From NCBI RefSeq assembly GCF_003113895.1, contig NZ_BDUD01000002.1, forward strand, positions 62,001-126,000: a stretch of 64,000 nucleotides of DNA, written 5' to 3'. Both the position numbers and the translations under genes were made by a program. How positions within the stretch are numbered: the first letter of the stretch is position 1; every line of letters begins with the position of its first letter. Positions 1 to 7,672 of the stretch are shown here, piece after piece. The notes beneath the pieces are model-generated. The model saw only the letters and a list, made by a program, of their open reading frames with translations, ran no database searches and had not been told where the DNA came from. Source of the stretch: Nostoc commune NIES-4072. Its GTDB lineage: Bacteria; Cyanobacteriota; Cyanobacteriia; Cyanobacteriales; Nostocaceae.

Positions 1-451
1 CAGAGAAGGTGACAATCTGCTGCGAATTATTCGGTGCGTCTGCCTCAATTACTCCTTCTTCGCCATAGCGCGGATGCAATTGTGATGAAACAGTGACAGA
101 ATTACACAATTGCGTTTGACTTTCTTCGCTTTTTGTGGTTTTTCCAGTTGTTTGTGCGACAAGTTGTACTGCTTGAGCGAAATCTGCGGCAGTGGGGAAG
201 GGTTTTTCTTTGGCTGCGATCGCTACGACTTCCTGTAACTTATCGGGAGTTTTGACCAGTCGGAGTAGGAAACGAGTCTGAGAAGGTTTGGTAATATGCG
301 CCCTCAGTTCAATAGGTAGAGTATCAACTACTTTTTTGGCAGAAAGCAAATCTCTGACCCGGCGATATCCACCATGTTTGGTCAACTCGTTTTCGCAATA
401 GTCTTCAAAGCTCTTGTGTCCAGCGTCTTTGTAATAACAGTTGTTCTGTGA
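1..451 (-). pseudogene. 5'-truncated plasmid DNA-binding-type protein, runs off left edge
   Basis: The minus strand is open from about 451 to the window edge. It reads like the middle of a family often seen on Nostoc plasmids, with the stretches KSFEDYCENELTKHGGYRRV, KKVVDTLPIELRAHITKPSQ and FPTAADFAQAVQLV. In the homologues I remember, this part follows roughly 50 N-terminal residues. Here an in-frame TGA lies about 15 bases upstream of the first recognisable codon and no ATG, GTG or TTG precedes the conserved part. The gene therefore appears to have lost its 5' end. The family assignment is from memory and the molecular function is unknown; ParB-like or HTH roles are guesses. Confidence 0.5.
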
Positions 452-845
452 GATTTTTACTTTTCACTTTTAAGTTCTCCACACTTGTGATGTTTGTGCC
501 AAGCCTCCTATCCGGGGAAGGGTTTTAACTTAAGTAAACCTGCGCCAGATGTTACAATTAGACCTGATGATCGGTTTTGTCCGTAAGTCTAGCTACCTAT
601 GGAAGGTAGTTGCTGGTACGGGATTGGTCAATTTCAGCTTTAAAATAGCTAACCTATAACCGTGACAATGTATTCACAGGTGTCTATTGCTATTTAAGCC
701 ATGTAACATTTTAAATCTTATAACTTGAAGGGCAGATTGTAATCCCTACTCTAAGTTAATAATTGTAAAGGGAATAGGGGTTGACAAGATTGGTCATAAG
801 TAAGATCAAATACAGTATTGTTTGTAGTGGTATTACGGCTCAAGC
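452..845. other. Gene-free region upstream of the NB-ARC operon
   Basis: No convincing coding frame. A TTGACA hexamer at 781-786 is a possible -35 box for the downstream operon. The nearest -10-like strings, TAAGAT (801-806) and TACAGT (811-816), have poor spacing of 14 and 24 bases, so no promoter is called firmly. Confidence 0.3.
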
Positions 846-2276
846 ATGAACTCAAGTCAAAATTTAGACATAAGAACAGTAATTGACATACTAGAAGCTC
901 AAGTTCTTAGTTATACTGGAAAACGTTTGACTAAAGCTGAAAGGATTGTAATTGAAGGGTCTTGGCATGGTAAAGACTATAAGGAAATAGCAAGTGATTC
1001 TGGATACAGTGGGTATTATTTGCAGCAGGAAGTTGGACCACAGTTATGGACAACACTTTCAAAGGTAATCGGTAATGGGGTGCAGGTAAAAAAAATAACT
1101 TTAAAAAATATTTTGCTTAAAGTAGCAAAAGAGTATTGTATAAAGCTGGAAGCATCTAGGCTGGACGATGATTGTCTAGTGGGCAAGACAAGAATATATG
1201 GAGATCTGCCCAAAGCAGCGTTTTTTTATGGTAGAAAAAAAGAAATTATTGATTTGAAAAAGCAAATTAATTTTTCTAAAAAATCTTGCATAGCCATAAC
1301 TGGAATAGGAGGAATAGGTAAAAGTCTATTGGTAGCGAAAGTAATCGAAGAAATACTTTTAGATAAATCAGATGCATATGAATACATAGTTTGGAATACA
1401 GTTACTCGTTATTTCTCCATTGATGAAATAGTCACTGAATTAATTAGTATTTTTGACTTAGAAGCAGAGGAAGAAACTCTGTTAGAAAAAATTTCTTTGC
1501 TATCAAAACATTTTCATCTGCATCGCTGTTTACTAGTATTAGATGGGTTTGAAAAAGTGGCACAAGTAGAGAGTTTTAAAAAAAGATTAGAATATGAAGA
1601 CTTTTTTGTTGGAATTACAAAAGGTCGTCATAAAAGCTGCATATTAGTAACGAGTCAAGTGCCTTTAAAGGACATTGCTTACGTAACTCAAAGTTTGCCT
1701 ATTGAATCTTTACGCTTGGAAGGCTTAGACTCAAATGCTGCAATGCAAATGCTACGTGATAAAGGATTATTTGGGGACGGATGTATACAATTAATTGAAA
1801 ATTATCGCGGAAATCCATCAGAGTTAGATACAGTTGCTGAACGAATTAACCGCATTTTTGGAGGGAATGTTCAAAAATTCTTTGATTATGAAACAACGGT
1901 AATTGGCCCTAGACTTAAAGTAATGCTTAATATGCAATTTGGGCGAGCTGGCTTTTTAAGTGATCTCCAAAAAAAAATCATGATTTTTTTAGCAGAAGAG
2001 CTATCAAAAGATTCAACTCCAATTCCTTTTTTTAAGCTTGTTAGTGGATTAAAAGAACGATTAGGTTTAAAAGTGTCAGTTTCTGAAGTAATAACAGCAA
2101 TGGAAGCCTTAGATGAACGTTCGTTAATTGAAACTAGTAGAAAATCAAGTAAACAGGAAATTTGTTATAGTTTGGAACCAGTAGTTAAGAAGTATATTTT
2201 GGTCGATGCACTCGGCTTGGTGTACGATAAGACAAGTGCATCGCAAACAAGTAATGCCGTTCAGGAGCGAATGTGA
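846..2276 (+). CDS. NB-ARC STAND NTPase with cyanobacterial N-terminal HTH-like domain
   Basis: A 476-residue STAND-class NTPase, probably a signal-responsive switch. Residues 1-100 match the helical domain that opens many cyanobacterial NB-ARC and WD40 proteins (the vWA-MoxR-associated N-terminal type, containing GKRLTKAERIVIEGSWHGKDY). The P-loop GIGGIGKS lies at 153-160 and a Walker-B-like CLLVLDGFE at about 230-238. The rest is the NB-ARC/winged-helix region. There is no C-terminal WD40 or TPR array, so a sensor domain is missing or supplied by the partner. The stop codon overlaps the GTG start of the kinase gene by four bases, so the two are translationally coupled. The composition is AT-rich compared with the CIS genes. 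Function in stress or phage response is inference. Confidence 0.8.
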   Translation: MNSSQNLDIRTVIDILEAQVLSYTGKRLTKAERIVIEGSWHGKDYKEIASDSGYSGYYLQQEVGPQLWTTLSKVIGNGVQVKKITLKNILLKVAKEYCIKLEASRLDDDCLVGKTRIYGDLPKAAFFYGRKKEIIDLKKQINFSKKSCIAITGIGGIGKSLLVAKVIEEILLDKSDAYEYIVWNTVTRYFSIDEIVTELISIFDLEAEEETLLEKISLLSKHFHLHRCLLVLDGFEKVAQVESFKKRLEYEDFFVGITKGRHKSCILVTSQVPLKDIAYVTQSLPIESLRLEGLDSNAAMQMLRDKGLFGDGCIQLIENYRGNPSELDTVAERINRIFGGNVQKFFDYETTVIGPRLKVMLNMQFGRAGFLSDLQKKIMIFLAEELSKDSTPIPFFKLVSGLKERLGLKVSVSEVITAMEALDERSLIETSRKSSKQEICYSLEPVVKKYILVDALGLVYDKTSASQTSNAVQERM

Positions 2277-4159
2277 GCTACTGTATAAATCCTCTTTGTA
2301 CTCAGCGTCACAATCTTGATAATATTGAAAATTGTTTAGCTTGCGGGAATCCATTATTAATAAACAAACGTTTTCGTTTGTTACATCCGTTACGTTCTTT
2401 AGATAAAGATCCATATACTTATACAGATATTTTTGAGGTTGAAGACGTTGGTATTGTTGAGGATGAGGATGATAGCACAGAATCCTATCCACATCCTCAA
2501 AGAAAAGTGATGAAAATCTTAAAATGGATAGACGAGCCTAAATTAGTTGAACTGCTTCGACGAGAATCAATTTTATTACAAATTCTTGACCATCCTGGAA
2601 TTCCTAAGTCTAATAGAGGAGATTATTTTGCTTTGAGGCTGAATGACAATCGTTTAGAATTGCATTGCTTAGTAATGCAGAAGTTTGAAGGAGAGGACTT
2701 AGGGAAGTGGATAAAATCTTATGGAAAAATTCCTCAGAGCCTAGCAATTGATTGGCTTTCACAATTAATGGATATTCTTGATTTAGTTCACCGCTCTGGT
2801 GTGTTTCATAGAGATATTAAGCCAAATAACATTATTTTTCAACCCAACGGCAAATTAGCACTTATTGATTTTGGTGGCGCAAGAGATATTACTAGAACCT
2901 ACTTAGCGAAAGTTAGCACTAGCGGAGGAACCAGTACAGGATTAGGTAGTGGGCATGACATAACTATCGTTCGGACAGCTTGTTTCTCCCCTTTAGAGCA
3001 AATTAATGGGCAAGCTGTACCACAGTCAGACTTTTATGCATTAGGCAGAACTTTTGTTAACTTAGTTACTGGTATTCCTTTAATTCAAATTAAAAGCGAC
3101 GAAAAAACAGGGAGGCTACTTTGGAGGAATAAAGCACCTCATATCGATAAATCTTTGGCTGATTTTATTGATGATTTGATGGCTCCCTTCCCAGGGCAAC
3201 GTCCACAAAATACTCAAGTAATTTTGCAGAGGTTAAAAAGCCTTTCTCTGCAAAGCAAATCAAATAGATTAATTAAGTCTAAAAAATTTTTATTTAGTGT
3301 ATTAGTTACATTAATTGCTTTAGGGGTTTTTGGAGGGTTCCAAGTTTTTTTCCCAATAATGGCTAATAAGTTGGTAGTAGAAGGCAAAAAAGCAGAAATA
3401 GCAAATGATTCCCAAACTGCACAAAACTATTTTAACCAAGCTATAGAATATAATTCCCAACTTAAACTTTCTGTTTCCCAGTTTTACTTAGAGCAAGCTG
3501 CCCGTCATTTTAACGACTTCAAACTAGCGAAAAAATATTATGAATTAGCCCTTAAATATAATGATAAAGATATAAATGCTTATAATAGTTTAGCTGTAGT
3601 TTGTTGGCAACTTGGAGAAGTCGCTTGTGCCTTAAATAATTATCAGCAGATTTTGAAATTAAAGCCTAATGACTGGGAGGGATATTATAGGTTAGGAAGT
3701 TTTTATGATCAAGAAGGAAAAGAGGATTTAGCTCAAGAACAATATAAAATAGCAATTAGAATTAATAAAAAAGCAGTGCCTGCGCTCAATGATTTATCAC
3801 GCCTCAGAAATCTCAAAGAAGACTATACCCAGGCTAGTGCATTAGCGCTTGAAGGATTGCGCCTGACTGAAGACCCAAAACTACAAGCTGCTTTATATAA
3901 AAATTTGGGTTGGGCAAAGTTCATGCAAAATCAGTATAACGAGGCAGAGACATATTTACAAAAAGCAAGTGATTTAGATAGCAAGAGAATAGATGCTGTC
4001 TGCTTGCTGGCTCAGGTGCAAGAAGCTCTAGGTAAAATTGAGGATGCTAGACTTTCATGGGAAATCTGTATGCTTGCTAGGACTACTCAGCAAGATGTTT
4101 TTCAGTGGAGGCAGGAATTATTAGACCGCCTTACCAATAACTCAAAAATCTCTCAATAG
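2273..4159 (+). CDS. Zinc-ribbon serine/threonine protein kinase with TM segment and TPR repeats
   Basis: A 628-residue membrane-bound Ser/Thr kinase. It starts at GTG 2273, inside the stop of the preceding gene. Residues 3-27 form a zinc ribbon with CxxxxC and CLAC pairs. The kinase domain (about 35-320) has an intact catalytic loop HRDIKPNN, the DFG motif (LIDFGGARD) and CFSPLEQ in the activation segment, so it should be active. A hydrophobic helix at about 342-365 crosses the membrane, followed by TPR repeats to the end. The likely topology is kinase inside and TPRs across the membrane. The coupled NB-ARC protein suggests a joint signalling unit. Substrates cannot be read from the sequence. 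Confidence 0.85.
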   Translation: MSYCINPLCTQRHNLDNIENCLACGNPLLINKRFRLLHPLRSLDKDPYTYTDIFEVEDVGIVEDEDDSTESYPHPQRKVMKILKWIDEPKLVELLRRESILLQILDHPGIPKSNRGDYFALRLNDNRLELHCLVMQKFEGEDLGKWIKSYGKIPQSLAIDWLSQLMDILDLVHRSGVFHRDIKPNNIIFQPNGKLALIDFGGARDITRTYLAKVSTSGGTSTGLGSGHDITIVRTACFSPLEQINGQAVPQSDFYALGRTFVNLVTGIPLIQIKSDEKTGRLLWRNKAPHIDKSLADFIDDLMAPFPGQRPQNTQVILQRLKSLSLQSKSNRLIKSKKFLFSVLVTLIALGVFGGFQVFFPIMANKLVVEGKKAEIANDSQTAQNYFNQAIEYNSQLKLSVSQFYLEQAARHFNDFKLAKKYYELALKYNDKDINAYNSLAVVCWQLGEVACALNNYQQILKLKPNDWEGYYRLGSFYDQEGKEDLAQEQYKIAIRINKKAVPALNDLSRLRNLKEDYTQASALALEGLRLTEDPKLQAALYKNLGWAKFMQNQYNEAETYLQKASDLDSKRIDAVCLLAQVQEALGKIEDARLSWEICMLARTTQQDVFQWRQELLDRLTNNSKISQ

Positions 4160-4557
4160 AGTGAATTTTTGCGAAAGTATGGATTTAGTTTATTTGTTTC
4201 GCTATCAAACTTATGTATGCTATTAACAAGCAAGTAAATAGATAAAAGCTTTTAATGCAGTCTTTACGGGAGCAACGCGATTTGGTGAGGTAGGATCAAA
4301 AACCAGCGATCGCTAACAACTTTCTTCAGTACTAAAAAATATTTATTACATTAAGAGCCGTATTAATACATAAGCTGTCAACCAATTTTAAGTCTAGTGA
4401 TGTGTGCAAAAATTTATAAAGGTCAAAAACAAGGTAGGATTCCGGTTAAGTAATCTTTCCAGAGTTTTAACGTCTACCTTTTATGGCAAAAAATATAAGT
4501 GCAACTCTTGATTTAAACAACTCAGTTAAAAGTTTTCACTTACAGGTCACAAAACTT
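4160..4557. repeat. Gene-poor stretch with a solo end of the GGGAGCAACGCG repeat
   Basis: At 4268-4298 lies GGGAGCAACGCGATTTGG followed by TGAGGT. This is one terminus of the inverted-repeat element found complete at 46929-47160 and 47747-47895; no matching second end is seen here. The rest up to 4557 has no convincing gene. A plus-strand frame at 4483-4932 is antisense to two better-supported minus-strand genes. Confidence 0.55.
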
Positions 4558-4794
4558 TTAGAATTTACAAATATCATTTTGGTTAGTGATGTAGTCGTCG
4601 AGTTCGGCTTGGGCTGCGGCTTGGTTGTCAACTTTCTGAAGCTTGGTGGATTGGTGGGTGATGATTGCGTTTACCCAGGTTTGGGTCGCTCTTCTGTCCC
4701 CGGTGGGTGTTACGCCACGTTCGGCAGCGATTCTTTTGAGGCGGGGGAGGTTATAGCGGGAAAGGGCTTGCTGTGTGTAAGTTGGATGGGTCAT
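4558..4794 (-). CDS. Short SAP-like plasmid protein, C-terminally truncated paralogue
   Basis: A 78-residue protein using the ATG at 4794. Its first 55 residues align almost residue for residue with the 256-residue protein at 56253-57023 (QQALSRY..LPRLKRIAA, then TWVNAIITHQS). After LQKV the two diverge and this copy ends within 25 residues, so it is a 3'-shortened duplicate. The shared segment looks like a SAP-type nucleic-acid-binding motif. It lies behind a duplicated HTH gene, as in the intact copy. Whether it is expressed is unknown. Confidence 0.55.
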   Translation of the reverse strand: MTHPTYTQQALSRYNLPRLKRIAAERGVTPTGDRRATQTWVNAIITHQSTKLQKVDNQAAAQAELDDYITNQNDICKF

Positions 4795-4890
4795 AATAAG
4801 ATTTCCTGTAAAAGGGTCAAAGGGCGATCGCACAAGTTTTCCAGGCTGAAGCGGTTGTCCTTTGTTTTATCTCTTATTATTTTACATATT

Positions 4891-5238
4891 TTATGGAAAC
4901 TGGTCAACACCTACGGACGAGATTTTTTGTAACAATGGGTAACTAAGGGTTTGCGCTACAACAGGATAAAATTGCCTAAGCTCGATCCCTAAAATTTGAC
5001 AATATTTCAAGATAAGAGACAAAGAAACAGAGCGATCACCTTTACCCTTCCATTTTTCTATTTTATGAATTAACTGCTGAGAACAAGGTTCTCCAAGCCC
5101 TGTAATTGCTTGTGCTACTTCTTCTCTAGAAAGTTTCTTGTCTTCTCTTTGCTGAAATAAAAACTCACCATATTCCTGATCCCAGTCAATCCGGGATACC
5201 AAATCCAAAGGTATTCCTTGCATTACGATTTCTCTCAC
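4891..5238 (-). CDS. XRE-like HTH regulator, copy 1
   Basis: A 115-residue protein almost identical to the one at 55810-56148, apart from a few substitutions and a different C-terminus (GVDQFP). The central region REDKKLSREEVAQAI and RSVSLSLILKYCQILGIEL is a Cro/C1-type helix-turn-helix. The start is GTG 5238, chosen because AGGAG lies five bases upstream in both copies. A small gene begins divergently upstream and a perfect palindrome lies between them, which suggests autoregulation. This is inferred from layout only. Confidence 0.7.
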   Translation of the reverse strand: MREIVMQGIPLDLVSRIDWDQEYGEFLFQQREDKKLSREEVAQAITGLGEPCSQQLIHKIEKWKGKGDRSVSLSLILKYCQILGIELRQFYPVVAQTLSYPLLQKISSVGVDQFP

Positions 5239-5277
5239 TGATACTCCTATATTTACACAATGTGTGGAAATAGTGGT

Positions 5278-5297
5278 ATACTTCTTCTATGAAGTAT
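5278..5297. promoter_or_regulatory. Palindromic candidate operator upstream of HTH copy 1
   Basis: ATACTTC and GAAGTAT form a perfect 7-bp dyad with a 6-base spacer. The same palindrome occurs at 55751-55770 at the same distance from the second HTH gene. It is a candidate binding site for the HTH protein; this is inference. Confidence 0.45.
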
Positions 5298-5411
5298 GTA
5301 AAACCTAAGCAGTATTAGCGTAGAGCCTAAATCGTGAAAGCGATCACTCTAATTTTGTGTTGTCTTTTAGGAACTAAGTTGAGAGTTCTTACTCTGAAGG
5401 GGTTCTAAAAA

Positions 5412-5493
5412 ATGACAGACCCACAAGTAATACTTTCCAGCAATCAATGGTGCAACGAATGCCCACACTGGGCTGCACCAAGGCATATATAGA
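5412..5493 (+). pseudogene. Remnant of the small MTDPQ-type gene
   Basis: An ATG at 5412 opens MTDPQV, like the 54-residue protein at 54673-54837. Traces of its next segment (ATNAHTGLHQ) appear in shifted frames around 5450-5480. The gene is then cut by the IS630 remnant. It occupies the divergent position opposite the HTH gene. Confidence 0.5.
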
Positions 5494-5910
5494 ATGGAAG
5501 ACTTACTATGCTTATATGCGGAGTATTTTACCCCTTTCAACCCGATTGTTTGTTTTGACGAAAGACCCTATCAATTATTGACTGATATAGTAAAAGCTTT
5601 ACCTTGTGAACCTGGACAACCACCACGAATAGATTACCAATACTCTCGTCAAGGGGTGTGTAACTTATTTGTTTTTTATGCTCCACACTACGGCTGGCGA
5701 CATGTTATACCAATTCACAATTCGCAATTCGCAATTAAAAAACTTAGATACAGCAATGCTTTTAAGGTTTGCATCTGTATCAGATTTTTCGTGAAATGGT
5801 ATTAGAAGTTACACAGTCAAGAACCAAAAAAGATTTTGCTCACCAAATGAAGGATTTGGTAGATGTTCATTTTCCCAGAGTAGAGAAAATTCGGGTATTT
5901 TTAGATAATT
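5494..5910 (+). pseudogene. IS630-family transposase remnant
   Basis: Two pieces of an IS630-type transposase lie in order. Residues from 5494 read MEDLLCLYAEYF..NPIVCFDERPYQLL, containing the DE of the catalytic core. A second piece from about 5803 reads VTQSRTKKDFAHQMKDL and ends in EKIRVFLDN, just before the second catalytic Asp motif. A 96-bp inverted-repeat element separates them. The 5' part and the C-terminal third are missing, so it cannot transpose. Its right end abuts the 3' end of the TPR gene. Confidence 0.75.
5707..5802. repeat. Short element with ATACCAATT / AAATGGTAT ends
   Basis: It interrupts the IS630 remnant. It begins ATACCAATT and ends with the near-complement AAATGGTAT. 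A similar 102-bp element lies at 14472-14573. No clear target duplication was found. Confidence 0.4.
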
Positions 5911-7638
5911 TCAGTTGTTTAATTTTGGATGAGGAGGCGGTGTTGACATCTTTTTTTGTTCCAACTTGCGCTGGATAAACTTTTTGTTTTGCTGAGCAAC
6001 AATATTATTAGCATCAATTTTTAACGCAGCATCAAAAGCCGCGATCGCTTCTTTATCTTTGTTTAGTTTCATGAAGACTATGCCTTTACCAACTAAGACA
6101 AAAGGATCGTTTTCCTTGAGCGCATTTGCCCGATCATAAGCTGTGAGTGCTTCTGGATAGCGTTTCAACTCAGATAAAATCACGCCGCGATTGTACCATG
6201 CCTGAAATAGCTCTGGATTGATACTAACAGCGCGATCGCTAGAAGCTAAGGCTTCACCATACCTTCCTAAATACCAGAGTACGACGCTGCGATTTGTCCA
6301 GATATCGGACAGGGTGAGGTTATCGCCTGACTTCGCATCCCCAGCCAGCGCTTGATCGTAAGCAGCTAAAGCATTGGGATACTGTTTTAAAGTTCTGAGG
6401 ATGCGGGCTTTATTGAACCAAGCCTGAGAGTATTTAGGCTGAAGTTTTGTAGCACGATTACTAGCAGCCAGGGCATCTTGCAATCTTCCTAAATACCAAT
6501 GGGCGACGCTGCGATTGTTCCAAGCTTCGGCATAATCAGCTTTTAAACCGATGGCACGGTCAATAGAAGCTAGTGCTTCTTCGTACTTACCACCGCCAAC
6601 GAGGGCATTTCCTCTTTGGTTCCAGGCAATGGCAGGCGTGAGATCCCCCCAGTTACCATCGCCTTGTAGGGCTTTGTCGCAAGCAGCGAGGGCATCTTGA
6701 TAATTTCCCAACCGATTTAAGGCTGTACATTGACTAGCTAAGGCCAGAGAATAGTCGGGTTTAATTTTGATTGCCCATTCATAAGATGAAAGTGCTTGAG
6801 CATATTTTCCTAAAAGCCCTAGCACAAAACCATGTTCTGCCCAAGTAGGGGCATCGTCAATTTTCATGGCGATCGCTTGGTTGTATGAGGCGAGGGCGGC
6901 TTCATACTTGCCTAATTTTCTCATTACCAAGCCTTTGTGATACCAAGCCATTGCAGGCGTTGCTTTGCCCCAATTCTGGTTAATTTTCAATGCCAACTCG
7001 CAAGCACTAATGGCTTGTTCGTACTTACCTAATTCCGAAAAAGCCTGACAACGGTTAGTTAGGGCTAAGGAATAATCAGGGTTAACACTCACGGCGCGGT
7101 CATAAGCGGCGATCGCTTCTTCTGGTTGCCCTGACTTGTCTAAAGCTGCTCCCTTGAGATACCAACCTAATGCGGCTGTATGTTGTCCCCAATTACCATC
7201 ACCTTGCAGGGCGCGGTCACAAGCGGCGATCGCTTCTTCATATTTTCCCAATCCCGAATAAGCTTGACAACGGTAAACCCAAGCCAAAGAATAATTAGGC
7301 TGAAAATTAATCGCCGTATTCGCAGCCACAATTGCTTCTGCATACTTGCCTAAATTGATTAACGGTTCAATCCTTGCCGTCCAAATTTTTGGCTCTTTGG
7401 GATTCAATCCTAAAGCGCGATCGCAAGCTGCCATTGCTTCAGTATATTTGTTTTCACTGCCCAGCAAATCACACAAACTCGCCCAGTAATTAAAGTCCTT
7501 TAACTCCTCTTGAGCTAATACCTTTTGTGAAGGATAAAAACTCACAGCTAACAGTGAAACAGGCAAGAACCAGAAAAAAATAGCCTTACCTTTAGCCTTT
7601 TGTTTATTGCTACTAATAGATTTCAATATATTTTTCAT
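5911..7638 (-). CDS. Secreted or membrane-attached TPR protein at the end of the CIS operon
   Basis: A TPR protein of 575 residues starting at ATG 7638. A longer frame runs upstream but overlaps the preceding gene. This start gives an N-terminal signal or anchor (basic residues, then FFWFLPVSLLAVSFYPS, ending LAQEE). The rest is about a dozen TPR units with the motif YEEAIAACDRAL or close variants, repeated every 34 or 40 residues. TPRs bind proteins, so a scaffold on the lumenal or periplasmic side is likely. It begins 34 bases after the Ig-like membrane protein gene, consistent with co-transcription. Confidence 0.75.
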   Translation of the reverse strand: MKNILKSISSNKQKAKGKAIFFWFLPVSLLAVSFYPSQKVLAQEELKDFNYWASLCDLLGSENKYTEAMAACDRALGLNPKEPKIWTARIEPLINLGKYAEAIVAANTAINFQPNYSLAWVYRCQAYSGLGKYEEAIAACDRALQGDGNWGQHTAALGWYLKGAALDKSGQPEEAIAAYDRAVSVNPDYSLALTNRCQAFSELGKYEQAISACELALKINQNWGKATPAMAWYHKGLVMRKLGKYEAALASYNQAIAMKIDDAPTWAEHGFVLGLLGKYAQALSSYEWAIKIKPDYSLALASQCTALNRLGNYQDALAACDKALQGDGNWGDLTPAIAWNQRGNALVGGGKYEEALASIDRAIGLKADYAEAWNNRSVAHWYLGRLQDALAASNRATKLQPKYSQAWFNKARILRTLKQYPNALAAYDQALAGDAKSGDNLTLSDIWTNRSVVLWYLGRYGEALASSDRAVSINPELFQAWYNRGVILSELKRYPEALTAYDRANALKENDPFVLVGKGIVFMKLNKDKEAIAAFDAALKIDANNIVAQQNKKFIQRKLEQKKMSTPPPHPKLNN

Positions 7639-7672
7639 ATCCAGCGAACAGCTAGAATTTTTGCTAATTTTT

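Larger units (their letters stand above)
4600..5415 (-). repeat. Inverted duplicate of the 55.6-56.4 kb regulator block
   Basis: Read on the minus strand, this segment matches 55640-56440 on the plus strand. It contains the start of a small MTDPQ gene, the shared promoter region, the HTH gene and the 5' part of the SAP-like gene. By eye the HTH genes differ at only a few codons and the intergenic part is close to identical. The two copies face each other across about 50 kb. Confidence 0.85.

Noticed and set aside
781..816. A sigma-70-type promoter for the NB-ARC operon
   Set aside because: TTGACA is present but no -10 at acceptable spacing was found, so it is mentioned only in the gap entry.
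4483..4932. 149-residue plus-strand ORF
   Set aside because: It is antisense to two minus-strand frames that have clear paralogues at 55.8-57.0 kb; its translation looks like no protein family.
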